This document shows, one piece after another, positions 45,454-54,972 of a DNA stretch of 64,000 bases. The DNA is from WTFY01 sp964614915 (lineage in GTDB: Bacteria; Pseudomonadota; Gammaproteobacteria; UBA4575): positions 1 through 64,000 of the forward strand of contig CAZTNC010000011.1 of NCBI GenBank assembly GCA_964614915.1. The letters run 5' to 3'. Under the pieces are notes generated by a model. It made no database searches. It was not told the DNA's origin and saw nothing but the letters and a program-made list of their open reading frames with translations. A program made the translations under genes and the position numbers. Position 1 is the stretch's first letter, and each line of letters opens with the position of its first letter.

Positions 45454-46395
45454 CTAGAATAGGTACTTGAGCGTCAGGCTGACTGACCAAAGCTCCACGT
45501 CACGGAGCTTGAACACGCCGTCCACCTTCTCGCGGTCGGCGCCGCTTTTGCGGATATAGGGCGGATGGCTGCGAAGCGGGTCCCACACGACGCCGCTGTC
45601 CCTGAAGTCCTCGAACCGCACCCAGCGCGCCTTGAGCCCTGCCAAAAGATGATCGGTGAGCTGATAGTCAATGCCCGCGATCAGCTGGTAGCCGAACAGG
45701 GTGTCGGTCAGCTCCTCATCGGCGACACTGGTCGTGCCGGCGAGGTTCTGGCGGATCTCATCGACGTTGGGTAGCCCAGCCCCGGTTTGGATCGCACTGG
45801 GGTCCGGGTTGCGTGCCCACACGCTGCCGTAGTCCACCTCGGCAAACCCCAGCCCCACGCCTGCCCCGACATACGGGGTCAGCGCGCCGGTGCCTTCAAA
45901 GTCCAGATACAGGTTGGCGAACAGGTTGTGCGAGACGAAGCTGCCGATACGGTCAGTGGCGGTGACGATCTCCTGGGCGATCTTGTCCTGGTTGACACCC
46001 ACGGCCGAGGGAATCGGGGCGGTCTCATCGTAGTTGGTGTCACGGTAAAAGTACTCGATCTCGGTGCGAAGGGCCGAATCCGGCATACGGTAGCCCAGCG
46101 CCAGGGCAAACAGCGGCCCCTCATCGGAGGAGAAGCCGTTGTCCCAGCCGTCGCCGATGCCACGGCCGGGGGCCGTGCAGCTCTTGCCCTGGCCGTCGTC
46201 GGTAACGCTGGCATACTGCGGGTTGATGTATTCGTCGCAGACGCTGGCGCGGTCATTGCTCGCGCCGTTGGAATCCAGCGAGGCACCGAAATTCATGCCG
46301 AAGTCGCCGCTGATGTACAGGCCTGCGGCCTGCACGGGAGCCTGTACCGCCAGCAGGGCCAGCACACAGGCGGTGATCAGAAAATTGCGTCGCAC
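45454..46395 (-). CDS. Outer-membrane beta-barrel protein, tandem paralog 3
   Basis: The 313-residue barrel starts at a GTG with AGGAGG five nt before it. It has a signal peptide (cut near VQAAG), then GLYISGDFGMNFG, VCDEYINPQYASV, LAPYVG-like strands, and ends LSLTLKYLF. Surface-antigen/OmpA-like barrels of the msp4 type share this design, with long loops. It is 13 nt behind the second paralog and about half identical to it by eye. Ligand or function unknown. Confidence 0.8.
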   Translation of the reverse strand: MRRNFLITACVLALLAVQAPVQAAGLYISGDFGMNFGASLDSNGASNDRASVCDEYINPQYASVTDDGQGKSCTAPGRGIGDGWDNGFSSDEGPLFALALGYRMPDSALRTEIEYFYRDTNYDETAPIPSAVGVNQDKIAQEIVTATDRIGSFVSHNLFANLYLDFEGTGALTPYVGAGVGLGFAEVDYGSVWARNPDPSAIQTGAGLPNVDEIRQNLAGTTSVADEELTDTLFGYQLIAGIDYQLTDHLLAGLKARWVRFEDFRDSGVVWDPLRSHPPYIRKSGADREKVDGVFKLRDVELWSVSLTLKYLF

Positions 46396-46408
46396 AGTTC
46401 CCTCCTTG

Positions 46409-47338
46409 TCAGAACTTGTATTTCAGGGTCAGGCTGAGCGCAAACATCTCAACATCGTCAGCCCTGACGGTGTACACGATCGGCTCGCTGCCATCTTTTC
46501 GCAGATTGGACGGGTGACTGCGCAAGGCATCCCACTCATCGCTGTCCTTGAACGAATCGTACTCCACCCAGCGGGCCTTGAGCCCGGCAGACAGGTGGTC
46601 GGTAAGCATGTAGTCCAGCCCTGCCATCAGCTGGTAGCCGAACAGCGTGTCGTCGAGCTCCTCGTGCTCGACCGTGGTCACGCCAGCCAGGTTGGCCTTG
46701 ATTTGTGCAGCGTTCGGCTGCCCGTCCCCCGTGTCGATGGCCGCAGGGTCAATGTTGCGCTGGAAAACCGCGCCGTAGTCCATTTCCGTGAAGCCCAGGC
46801 CAATGCCCACGCCGACATACGGGGTCAAGCGCCCGGCGGAGTCGAAATCCAGGTACAGGTTGGCGAACAGGTTGTGCGAGGTCACGCTGTCGATGGTCTG
46901 GTTCGCGGTCAGCAGCTCCCCGTCGATCTTCGCAATCAGGCTGCCTCCGGGGCGGGTCAAGCTGGAGGTCTCATCGTAGCCAGTATCGCGATGGAAATAC
47001 TCGAGCTCGGTGCGCAGCATCGAGTCCGGCATGTCGAAGCCGACGGCCAGGGCGAACAGGGGGCCCTCGTCGGAGGAGAAGCGGCTCTTCCAGGCGTCCC
47101 CTCGCCCTCGAGGATCCGTGCAGGTGTAGCCGGAGCCATCATCCGTGACCGAGGCATAGAGCGGGTTGATGTATTCGTCGCAGATACTGGCACGGTCATT
47201 GTCGCGGCCGTCCAGCGTCATCGACGAGCCGAAGTTCATGCCGAAATCACCGCTGATATACAGGCCTGCGGCCTGTACGGGAGCCTGTACCGCCACCAAG
47301 GTAAGTACAAAGGCGGTGATCAGGACATTGCGGTGCAC
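46409..47338 (-). CDS. Outer-membrane beta-barrel protein, tandem paralog 2
   Basis: The 309-residue protein starts at a GTG preceded by AAGGAG. The signal peptide and the first strand GLYISGDFGMNFGSS are nearly the same as in the neighbours; ICDEYINPLYASV, LTPYVGVGIGLGFTEMDYG and the end ALSLTLKYKF are shared with the first paralog. It lies between the two others with gaps of 13 nt each, so the three are probably one operon. Confidence 0.8.
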   Translation of the reverse strand: MHRNVLITAFVLTLVAVQAPVQAAGLYISGDFGMNFGSSMTLDGRDNDRASICDEYINPLYASVTDDGSGYTCTDPRGRGDAWKSRFSSDEGPLFALAVGFDMPDSMLRTELEYFHRDTGYDETSSLTRPGGSLIAKIDGELLTANQTIDSVTSHNLFANLYLDFDSAGRLTPYVGVGIGLGFTEMDYGAVFQRNIDPAAIDTGDGQPNAAQIKANLAGVTTVEHEELDDTLFGYQLMAGLDYMLTDHLSAGLKARWVEYDSFKDSDEWDALRSHPSNLRKDGSEPIVYTVRADDVEMFALSLTLKYKF

Positions 47339-47351
47339 AGGATTCTCCTTG

Positions 47352-48275
47352 TCAGAACTTGTATTTCAAAACCATGCTGACGGCAAACATTTCCATGTCG
47401 TCCACCTTGATGTCGTAGACCACTGGCTCACTGCCATCGCGTCGTACGTTCGACGTGTGGCTGCGCAGGGTGTCCCACTCATCGCCGTCCTTGAACGAGT
47501 CGTACTCCACCCAGCGGGCCTTAGCACCGACCACCAAGTGATCGGTGAGCATGTAATCCACCCCTGCGATCAGCTGGTAGCCGAACAGCGTGTCGTCGAG
47601 TTCCTCGTGCTCGGTCGTGGTCGAGCCGGCCAGGTTGGCCTTGATCACGGCCGCATTCGGCTGGTCGTCGCCGGTGGTGATGGCTGCCGTATCGAGGTTG
47701 CGCTGGAAGACCCCGCCGTAATCCATTTCCGTGAAGCCCAGGCCAATGCCAAGGCCGACATACGGGGTCAGGCGCCCAGGGCTGTCGAAATCCGCGTACA
47801 GGTTAACGAACAGGTTGTGCGAGGTGACGCTGTCGATGGTTTCTGTCGCGGTCTCGAGCTCGCCTCCGAGCTTCGCAAACACATCGCCAGCAGTACTGGT
47901 TACATTGGAAGTCTCGTCGTAGCCGGTGTCACGGTAGAAGTACTCGACCTCGGTGCGAAACATCGAATCCGGCATGTCAAAGCCGATGGCCAGGGCAAAC
48001 AGGGGCCCCTCATCGGAGCCAAAACGGTTTTTCCAGAGGCTGGTCGCACCGCGGTTCGGGTCGTTGCAGTCCCGGGTAGTGACCGAGGCATAGTCCGGAT
48101 TGATGTACTCGTCGCAGATGCTGGCACGGTCAGTGTCATGGCCGTCGGTGGTCATCGACGAGCCGAAGTTCATGCCGAAATCACCGCTGAGGTACAGGCC
48201 CGCCTGTGCCGGGACGGCCAGGAACAGGACGATCAAGGCGGCCAATGCCGCCGTTTGGAAATAGGATTGGTTCAT
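47352..48275 (-). CDS. Outer-membrane beta-barrel protein, tandem paralog 1
   Basis: The ATG at 48275 is preceded by AAGGGGG and begins a signal peptide (MNQSYFQTAALAALIVLFLAV); the open frame extends 17 codons further without support. The 307-residue barrel is closest to the second paralog: SICDEYINPDYASV, MPDSMFRTEVEYFYRDTGYDE, LTPYVGLGIGLGFTEMDYG and an end in VLKYKF. It is the first gene of the tandem set in transcription order. Confidence 0.8.
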   Translation of the reverse strand: MNQSYFQTAALAALIVLFLAVPAQAGLYLSGDFGMNFGSSMTTDGHDTDRASICDEYINPDYASVTTRDCNDPNRGATSLWKNRFGSDEGPLFALAIGFDMPDSMFRTEVEYFYRDTGYDETSNVTSTAGDVFAKLGGELETATETIDSVTSHNLFVNLYADFDSPGRLTPYVGLGIGLGFTEMDYGGVFQRNLDTAAITTGDDQPNAAVIKANLAGSTTTEHEELDDTLFGYQLIAGVDYMLTDHLVVGAKARWVEYDSFKDGDEWDTLRSHTSNVRRDGSEPVVYDIKVDDMEMFAVSMVLKYKF

Positions 48276-48405
48276 GGCTAAACCCCCTTGCTCTTGCAGG
48301 ACACGGGCTGGTTTCCAAGCCCGCAAGCATCAGTATTAAGCACTAGCGTACATTCTTTTTGTTCTTCGGGGCAATTCAACACGGCACGCACGCGCACCGC
48401 CGGCA

Positions 48406-49161
48406 TCAAAACACCCGCATGTACCCCACGGTCAGGCCGATCTCCTCGGCATCGAAACCCGAGGGCACATAGGCGCTTTCCTCGGCGTTGCCGTCCCCGG
48501 TGGAGAAGCCGGTGTCCCAGGTCGAATACTGGGCGCGGACATCGAAACGATGCGGTCCTTCGCCGAACTCCAGGCCTGCACCAAATATCCACGGGGTGGT
48601 GCTGCGCGTCTTGCGGGTTGTACCGCGGATGATGACGCCCTCGGTTGCAAGGTTGTCAAAGCTCGTGTGCATGGTGGTCTGCAGCCACTGCAGCCCGGCC
48701 AGCAGGTACACGGAGCGGTGGCCACCAAGCACATAGCCGAGTCGTGTGTGGATCTCGAAACTGTGATCCTTTTCCGCCTTCCATGCCCCGGGGAATACCT
48801 GCTCCGAGGGTACAGGAGTCGACTCGCCCCGGTACGAGCCCTCGAGAAAACCGCGCACGCTTCCCGAGTACACCGAGCCTGCCATCTCCGCAGACAGCCA
48901 AGTGTGGGAGCTGGGCGATGTGCGGTAGCCGAGAACCGCGCTCAACGAGTTGATCGAATCATCCTGCGTGTCGCTGTCGTTCGTGTGGCTGCCGCCGGGA
49001 TGTGCATCGAGCACGCCCGCGTTGTAGAACACGTCCTTGTCGTGCTTGATGTCGACCCGGGCATGGCTCACGCGCACGCCTGCATAGAGCCCGTCGGCCC
49101 AGGCACCGGAGGTGCAAGCCAGCAAAACGGTCAGGACGGCGAGTCTTGAAAACATCGACAA
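48406..49161 (-). CDS. Outer-membrane beta-barrel protein
   Basis: The 251-residue protein has a signal peptide (cut near GAWADG), a strand-rich body with SAVLGYRTSPSSHTWLSAEM and RLGYVLGGHRSVYLLAG, and a C-terminal aromatic end (LTVGYMRVF). It is a small porin-like or OmpA-like barrel, only distantly similar to the three neighbours. The start may be TTG at 49161, 10 nt after AAGGAG; the ATG two codons later is 16 nt away, which is long. Confidence 0.75.
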   Translation of the reverse strand: MSMFSRLAVLTVLLACTSGAWADGLYAGVRVSHARVDIKHDKDVFYNAGVLDAHPGGSHTNDSDTQDDSINSLSAVLGYRTSPSSHTWLSAEMAGSVYSGSVRGFLEGSYRGESTPVPSEQVFPGAWKAEKDHSFEIHTRLGYVLGGHRSVYLLAGLQWLQTTMHTSFDNLATEGVIIRGTTRKTRSTTPWIFGAGLEFGEGPHRFDVRAQYSTWDTGFSTGDGNAEESAYVPSGFDAEEIGLTVGYMRVF

Positions 49162-49387
49162 GTCAGGGATTCTCCTTGCGGCCCAATATATACCCGGGTC
49201 TTCACGTTATACAATTTCTGTTGCAAAAAGATGTGTCTGTTGCGGGCGGGTGCGTATTGCAAAATCCTGAAACATATTTACAAACGAATCAGAACAGCGT
49301 ATTAGTTTGCCGCCGAAGCTGTTGTCATCGGGTGAGGATTGCCGAACCCTCGGACCCCGATGCCCAAAACGAGGAACCCGCCTGCAG

Positions 49388-51736
49388 ATGAGTAAAAACC
49401 TGGTCATCGTCGAGTCCCCCGCCAAGGCCCGCACCATCGAAAAATACCTGGGTAAGGATTTCGGCGTGCTCGCCTCCTACGGGCACGTGCGCGACCTGAT
49501 CCCCAAAGACGGCGCGGTCGACCCTGAACACGGCTTCGAGATGAAGTACGCGATCATCGACAAGAACGAGAAACACGTTAAGGCCATCACCCGCGCACTG
49601 AAAAAATCTGACGCCCTGTACCTGGCGACGGACCCGGACCGCGAAGGCGAGGCTATCTCCTGGCACCTGTACGAGCTGCTCAAGGAGCGAGGCGCACTGA
49701 ACGGCAAGCCGGTGTACCGGGTGGTGTTCTACGAGATCACCCGCCAGGCGGTCAATGATGCGATCGAGAATCCCAGGAGCCTCTCCGACTCTTTAGTCAA
49801 CGCCCAGCAGGCGAGACGTGCCATGGACTACCTGGTCGGCTTCAACCTCTCCCCGCTGCTGTGGAAGAAGATCAAGCAGGGCCTGTCGGCCGGGCGCGTG
49901 CAAAGCCCCGCACTTCGCCTGATCTGCGAGCGCGAGGACGAGATCGAGAAATTCACAGCGCGCGAGTACTGGACCCTGGAGGCCGACTGCAAAAAGGACG
50001 AGCAAGCCTTCATCGCGCGCCTGCAGGTCTACCGCGACGACAAGCTCAAGCAGTTCGACATCGACAGCGAGGCCAAGGCCACCGCCGCGCGCGAGGAACT
50101 CGAGGGCCTGGCCGATGGGCGCCTTGTGGTGCGCAAGGTCGAGAAAAAGGCACGCAACCGGTACCCGTCACCGCCGTTCACCACTTCCACCCTGCAGCAG
50201 GAAGCGGTGCGCAAGCTGCACTTCTCGGCCTCAAAAACCATGCGCACGGCCCAGCAGCTCTATGAGGGCATCAACCTCGGCGATGGCCCGGTCGGTTTGA
50301 TCACCTACATGCGCACCGACTCGGTGGCGCTTGCCGGGGAAGCCATAGCCGAGCTGCGCCAGTACATTTCCGGGCAGTACGGCCCGAACGACCTGCCGCC
50401 CAAGCCGCGGCTCTACAAGACCCGCTCGAAAAACGCCCAGGAGGCCCACGAGGCGATTCGCCCGACCTCGTGCATGCGAACGCCAGAGCAGGTTCGCAAG
50501 TTCCTGAACCCCGACCAGCTCAAGCTGTACGGCCTGATCTGGAAGCGGGCCGTGGCCTGCCAGATGATGCATGCCACGCTGGACCTGGTGTCCGCGGACC
50601 TAGAGTGCGGGGCGGGCAACAACTTTCGCGCCACCGGTTCCTCGATCAAGAACCCGGGCTTCATCCAGGTCTACCAGGAAGGTCTCGACGATACCAAGAA
50701 GGATGCCGACGAACGCAGGCTGCCGCATCTAAAGGAAGGTGAAGACGTCGAACTTGAGAAAATTCGCGCCGAACAGCACTTCACGGAACCGCCGCCGCGC
50801 TTCACCGAGGCGAGCCTGGTCAAGACCCTCGAGGAGTTCGGCATCGGGCGCCCGTCCACCTATGCGAGCATCATCTCGACTTTGCAAAGCCGCGAGTATG
50901 CCGAGCTTGAAAAACGCAGGTTCATGCCCACCGACATGGGCCGGCTGGTGAACGCCTTTTTGACCAAACACTTCTCGCAGTACGTCGACTACGACTTCAC
51001 CGCGCACCTGGAGAACGACCTCGACGAGATCTCGCGGGGCGAGAAGGACTGGGTGCCGGTACTGCACGCCTTCTGGGACCCCTTCAGCACCCTGATCCAA
51101 GACAAGGAACAAAGCGTCAGCCGCGAAGAGGCCGTGCAGGCCCGCGAACTCGGCACCGACCCAGCCTCCGGCAAGCCGGTCAGCGTGCGCATGGGGCGCT
51201 ACGGGCCGTACGTGCAAATCGGCACCCGCGAGGACGAGGACAAGCCCAAGTTCGCAGGACTGCTGCCCGGGCAGAAAATGAACGAGGTCACCCTCGATGA
51301 AGCGCTAGAGCTGTTCAAGCTGCCGCGCAGTCTCGGGGAAACCCCCAAGGGCGAGGAACTGACCGCCGGCATCGGGCGTTACGGACCGTACGTGAAGTAC
51401 GGCAAGAAATACGTTTCCATCCCGCAGGATGACCCGCACACCATTTCCCTGGAACGTGCGCTTGAGGTCATCGAGGAACAACGCCAACGCGATGCCAACA
51501 GGGTCATCCAGGACTTCGAGGATCAGGGCATCCGCGTGCTGAACGGACGCTTCGGGCCGTACATCACCGACGGCAACAAGAACGTCAAGATTCCGAAAGA
51601 TCGCGAACCCGCCGATTTGACCCTGCAGGAGTGCCAGGACCTGATTGCCGCAGCGCCGACAAAAAAGGGGCGCGCGCGCAAGTCGGCCAAGGGTGCGCGG
51701 CGCAAGGCGCCCGCCAAGCGGGCCAAGGCCCGCTGA
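49388..51736 (+). CDS. topA: DNA topoisomerase I
   Basis: The type IA topoisomerase starts at MSKNLVIVESPAKARTIEKY, giving 782 residues; the open frame reaches 27 codons further upstream without similarity. The Toprim domain has ESPAKA and DPDREGEA, and the active-site Tyr is in LITYMRTDS. Instead of the zinc-finger C-terminus of the E. coli enzyme it has Topo_C repeats (GRYGPYVQIG, GRYGPYVKYG, GRFGPYITDG) and a Lys/Arg/Ala-rich tail. It relaxes negative supercoils. Confidence 0.95.
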   Translation: MSKNLVIVESPAKARTIEKYLGKDFGVLASYGHVRDLIPKDGAVDPEHGFEMKYAIIDKNEKHVKAITRALKKSDALYLATDPDREGEAISWHLYELLKERGALNGKPVYRVVFYEITRQAVNDAIENPRSLSDSLVNAQQARRAMDYLVGFNLSPLLWKKIKQGLSAGRVQSPALRLICEREDEIEKFTAREYWTLEADCKKDEQAFIARLQVYRDDKLKQFDIDSEAKATAAREELEGLADGRLVVRKVEKKARNRYPSPPFTTSTLQQEAVRKLHFSASKTMRTAQQLYEGINLGDGPVGLITYMRTDSVALAGEAIAELRQYISGQYGPNDLPPKPRLYKTRSKNAQEAHEAIRPTSCMRTPEQVRKFLNPDQLKLYGLIWKRAVACQMMHATLDLVSADLECGAGNNFRATGSSIKNPGFIQVYQEGLDDTKKDADERRLPHLKEGEDVELEKIRAEQHFTEPPPRFTEASLVKTLEEFGIGRPSTYASIISTLQSREYAELEKRRFMPTDMGRLVNAFLTKHFSQYVDYDFTAHLENDLDEISRGEKDWVPVLHAFWDPFSTLIQDKEQSVSREEAVQARELGTDPASGKPVSVRMGRYGPYVQIGTREDEDKPKFAGLLPGQKMNEVTLDEALELFKLPRSLGETPKGEELTAGIGRYGPYVKYGKKYVSIPQDDPHTISLERALEVIEEQRQRDANRVIQDFEDQGIRVLNGRFGPYITDGNKNVKIPKDREPADLTLQECQDLIAAAPTKKGRARKSAKGARRKAPAKRAKAR

Positions 51737-51760
51737 GCCCATGCCCACGGGAGAGCTACG

Positions 51761-52318
51761 GTGCTGAGCAACGCGATCGAACAGGCTGCGCAGATCATCG
51801 GACAGGGCGGGGTCATCGCCTATGCCACCGACACCGTGCTGGGCCTGGGATGTGACCCGCACTGCAGGGAGGCCGTGGACAAGGTCCTGTGGCTGAAACA
51901 GCGAAGCGCCGACCAGGGCCTTATCCTGCTGGTCGAGAACGTGGACGCCATGGAGGACTACACCGGCCCATTGAATGCGGTACAGCGCCTTGAGATCAAC
52001 AGTACCCAGAACGATAACCCCACGACCTGGGTGGTGGCGGCCGAGGAGTCGGTGCCGGTGTGGATCACCGGCACGCACGACAGCGTCGCCCTTCGCATCC
52101 CCAGACATACCACCGCGAGGGCACTTTGCCGGGCCGTGGGGGCCATCGTCTCTACCAGTGCCAACGTCTCCTCCTTCCCCGTGCTCACCGATATCCGGGG
52201 ACTTCGCGACTGGTTTGGGCCGCATCTGGACTACGTGCTCACGGGTCCTGTGGGCACCGGGGTGCCGAGCGAGGTGCGTGAGCTGATGGGCGTGAAAGTG
52301 TACCGCCACGGAAGCTGA
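51761..52318 (+). CDS. tsaC: Threonylcarbamoyl-AMP synthase (TsaC/YrdC family)
   Basis: The 185-residue protein is a Sua5/YciO/YrdC-domain enzyme that makes threonylcarbamoyl-AMP for t6A modification of tRNA. GGVIAYATDTVLGLGCDP, the WLKQRSADQGLILLV loop and VALRIPRH with IVSTSANVS are family motifs. The start is a GTG preceded by GGGAGA. It lies 24 nt behind topA and 13 nt before hemF. Confidence 0.93.
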   Translation: MLSNAIEQAAQIIGQGGVIAYATDTVLGLGCDPHCREAVDKVLWLKQRSADQGLILLVENVDAMEDYTGPLNAVQRLEINSTQNDNPTTWVVAAEESVPVWITGTHDSVALRIPRHTTARALCRAVGAIVSTSANVSSFPVLTDIRGLRDWFGPHLDYVLTGPVGTGVPSEVRELMGVKVYRHGS

Positions 52319-52331
52319 GTCCGCGCATCCC

Positions 52332-53237
52332 GTGAACATCCGGCCCGTCATCGAGTACCTGCAGAGCCTGCAGGCACAAACCTGCAAGGCCCTGGAGGAT
52401 GCGGACGGCCAGGAGCGTTTCATCGAGGATGCCTGGCAGCGCGCCGAGGGCGGGGGCGGTATCACCTGCATGCTGCGGGACGGCCAGGTGTTTGAGCAGG
52501 CCGGGGTCGGCTTCTCGCACGTGTTCGGCGAGCAACTGCCGCCATCGGCCAGCCAGCTGCGCCCCGAGCTTGCAGGAGTCCGCTTCCAGGCGACCGGGCT
52601 ATCGAGCGTCATCCACCCGCTCAACCCGTACGTGCCGACCGCACACTGCAACGTGCGGTTCTTCATGGCCAGCCGGGACGGGCAGGACCCGGTCTGGTGG
52701 TTTGGCGGCGGCTTTGACCTGACTCCGTACTACGGCTTTCACGAGGATGCCGTGGACTGGCACCGCACCGCCCGCACAGCATGCGATGCGATCGATGCCA
52801 GCCTCTACCCGGTGTTCAAGAAAAACTGCGATGAATACTTCTTTATCCGCCACCGCAACGAGGCCCGCGGCATCGGCGGGCTGTTCTTCGATGATTACAA
52901 CAGCGGGGAGTTCGAGCAGGATTTCCAGTTACTGAAGAGCGTCGGCGAGCATTTCCTCGAGGCCTACCTGCCGATCGTCGAGCGCCGCAAGGACCATCCC
53001 TTCGGGGATCGCGAACGTCGCTTCCAGCTATACCGGCGCGGGCGCTACGTCGAGTTCAACCTGGTATACGACCGGGGCACCCTGTTCGGATTGCAATCCG
53101 GGGGACGCACGGAATCCATCCTCATGTCCCTGCCCCCGCAGGCGCACTTCGACTACGACTGGCACCCGGAGTCCGGCAGCCCCGAGGAAGCTTTGTACAA
53201 GGAATTCCTGCCTGCCCGCGACTGGCTGGCACCGTAG
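52332..53237 (+). CDS. hemF: Oxygen-dependent coproporphyrinogen III oxidase
   Basis: HemF of 301 residues converts coproporphyrinogen III to protoporphyrinogen IX with oxygen. Typical segments are GGGGITCMLRDGQVFEQAGV, HPLNPYVPTAHCNVRFF, WWFGGGFDLTPYYGF, KKNCDEYFFIRHRNEARGIGG-type and GRYVEFNLVYDRGTLFGL. It starts at a GTG. hemB is in the same window at 56.3 kb. Confidence 0.95.
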   Translation: MNIRPVIEYLQSLQAQTCKALEDADGQERFIEDAWQRAEGGGGITCMLRDGQVFEQAGVGFSHVFGEQLPPSASQLRPELAGVRFQATGLSSVIHPLNPYVPTAHCNVRFFMASRDGQDPVWWFGGGFDLTPYYGFHEDAVDWHRTARTACDAIDASLYPVFKKNCDEYFFIRHRNEARGIGGLFFDDYNSGEFEQDFQLLKSVGEHFLEAYLPIVERRKDHPFGDRERRFQLYRRGRYVEFNLVYDRGTLFGLQSGGRTESILMSLPPQAHFDYDWHPESGSPEEALYKEFLPARDWLAP

Positions 53238-53324
53238 CCCCAAGTCGGGCCAGGCGCGCCAGTGGATGCAACCCCGCATCCACATGCGGGTTGCGCTGAG
53301 CAAAAAAGCGAAGCGCCGCTTGCC

Positions 53325-54800
53325 CTATTTGCCCTGGGCTTCCTTTCCGAACCGCACGATGGTCTCCAGGGTTTCCTGTACGTCCTCCCAGCTTGTCGTG
53401 TGGTTGAGGATGCACAGCCTCAGGGAAAACGTCTTGCCGAGGGTCGTCGAGGACATCAGCGCCCGGTCATCCCAGAACACCTGGGCGAGCACGGTGCGGT
53501 TGATTTTTTCCAGCGCGTCCTCGTCCAGTTCAGCGTCCGCAGGATTGACCCGGAAACACACGATCGACAGGGACACCGGGTTCAGCAGTTCCAGGTCCGG
53601 GCTCTCTTGCACGAACTGCTCGGCCCGGCTCGCCAGCTCCAGCCCCTTGGAGACGGCGCTGCGAAACGCGGCCATGCCGAAGGTCTGCACGGACATCCAG
53701 ATTTTCAGGGCCCGGAATGAACGGCTCAACTGCAGGCCGCGGTCCGAAAAGTTGGGGTGGTTCGCACCCCATATCGTATCCTGCAGGACGTCGTGGTGTA
53801 CCTCGAAGGCATGTTCCAACGTACGGATGTCCTTGACCAGGAGGCTGCCAGCCTCGTAGGGCTGGAAGAACCACTTGTGCGCATCCAGGCCGATGGAATC
53901 GGCATGCTCGATCCCGCGCAAGCGCTGCTTGCCCTCCTCGGTGACGACGGCGAATCCCCCGTATGCGGCATCCACATGCATCCAGATGCCTTCCTTCTCG
54001 CAGAACTCTGCCATTTCCTCCAGCGGATCGATGGCTCCAGTGCTGGAGGCCCCGGCATTGGCGCATATGGCAATCGGGTGGATGCCCTCTTCACGATCCT
54101 GCGCCACGGCCTGCACCAGCGCTTCCATGTCCAGGCGGTAGTATGCATCGCTTGCCACCATGCGGATGCCCTCGGGCCGGATTCCAATGATCCGGGCGGC
54201 ACGAACATGCGCACTGTGGCTCTGGTCACCCATGTACACGGCTGCGCGTTCCGGGTGACCCGCATGTTCGCGTGCAGCCACCAAGGCATTGACGCTGGCC
54301 GCCGAGCCACCGCTGGTGAGCAGCCCACCCGCACCTTCCGGATATCCCAGCCAGCTCTTGAACCAGTCGATGACGGCCAGCTCTACTTGGCTCGGCCCGC
54401 TCGAAGTCAACCAGGTGGCTACGTTGATGGTGTGGGCCGCAGCCATGAAATCTGCCAGCACGCCCGGCCACGTCGGCGAGGTGGGAATAAAGGCGAAGGA
54501 GCGCGGGTGGTCCAGGCGGGCGGCGAGCGGCAGGATCTTGTGTGCTGCCTGCTCAAGGACCTCCTCGGGCGGGCGACCCGCTTCGGGTGGATCTCCCATC
54601 AACTGGTCCGCAAGTTCCTCCTTGAACTCACCGTCCCAGGCACCTTCCTGCGGCAAGGTTTCCATGCGCTCGACCACAAGCCGGGCTGCCTTTTGCGCAA
54701 GGTCCAGCATCTGCTCGGGCGCCATCTGCAGATCGCTGCTGGCTGCGGCGTCTTCGCCGGAAGCTTCGCGCGTATCCGCCTTTTTGTTCTCTTGATCCAT
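53325..54800 (-). CDS. PLP-dependent group II decarboxylase
   Basis: The 491-residue enzyme is a fold type I pyridoxal-phosphate decarboxylase of the glutamate/aromatic amino acid group. HVDAAYGGFAVV has the Asp that holds the PLP ring nitrogen, DAHKWFFQPYEAG the Schiff-base Lys, and LTSGGSAASVNAL the phosphate-binding loop. The N-terminal region with HPRSFAFIPTSPTWPGVLADF matches the family. Substrate could be tyrosine, DOPA, tryptophan or glutamate; the sequence does not decide. TATAAT (minus strand) near 54880 may be part of its promoter. Confidence 0.88.
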   Translation of the reverse strand: MDQENKKADTREASGEDAAASSDLQMAPEQMLDLAQKAARLVVERMETLPQEGAWDGEFKEELADQLMGDPPEAGRPPEEVLEQAAHKILPLAARLDHPRSFAFIPTSPTWPGVLADFMAAAHTINVATWLTSSGPSQVELAVIDWFKSWLGYPEGAGGLLTSGGSAASVNALVAAREHAGHPERAAVYMGDQSHSAHVRAARIIGIRPEGIRMVASDAYYRLDMEALVQAVAQDREEGIHPIAICANAGASSTGAIDPLEEMAEFCEKEGIWMHVDAAYGGFAVVTEEGKQRLRGIEHADSIGLDAHKWFFQPYEAGSLLVKDIRTLEHAFEVHHDVLQDTIWGANHPNFSDRGLQLSRSFRALKIWMSVQTFGMAAFRSAVSKGLELASRAEQFVQESPDLELLNPVSLSIVCFRVNPADAELDEDALEKINRTVLAQVFWDDRALMSSTTLGKTFSLRLCILNHTTSWEDVQETLETIVRFGKEAQGK

Positions 54801-54972
54801 GCTATTTCCCTTTCCCGCTCGGCCCAGAACGTATCAGGTCTCCTAAATGGTATTGCATTCCCGCCAGCAATTCCCGCCTATTATATGAGAGGGTCTTCTC
54901 GGGGTGTGCGATCCTACCCGCACACGGCGATGCACGTTCGGCTCGCCGCGGGCATTGGAACCACAGGGAGGT

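Noticed and set aside
54880..54885. TATAAT on the minus strand before the PLP decarboxylase as a full promoter
   Set aside because: No acceptable -35 box is seen at 16-18 bp, so I mention it only in the gene entry.
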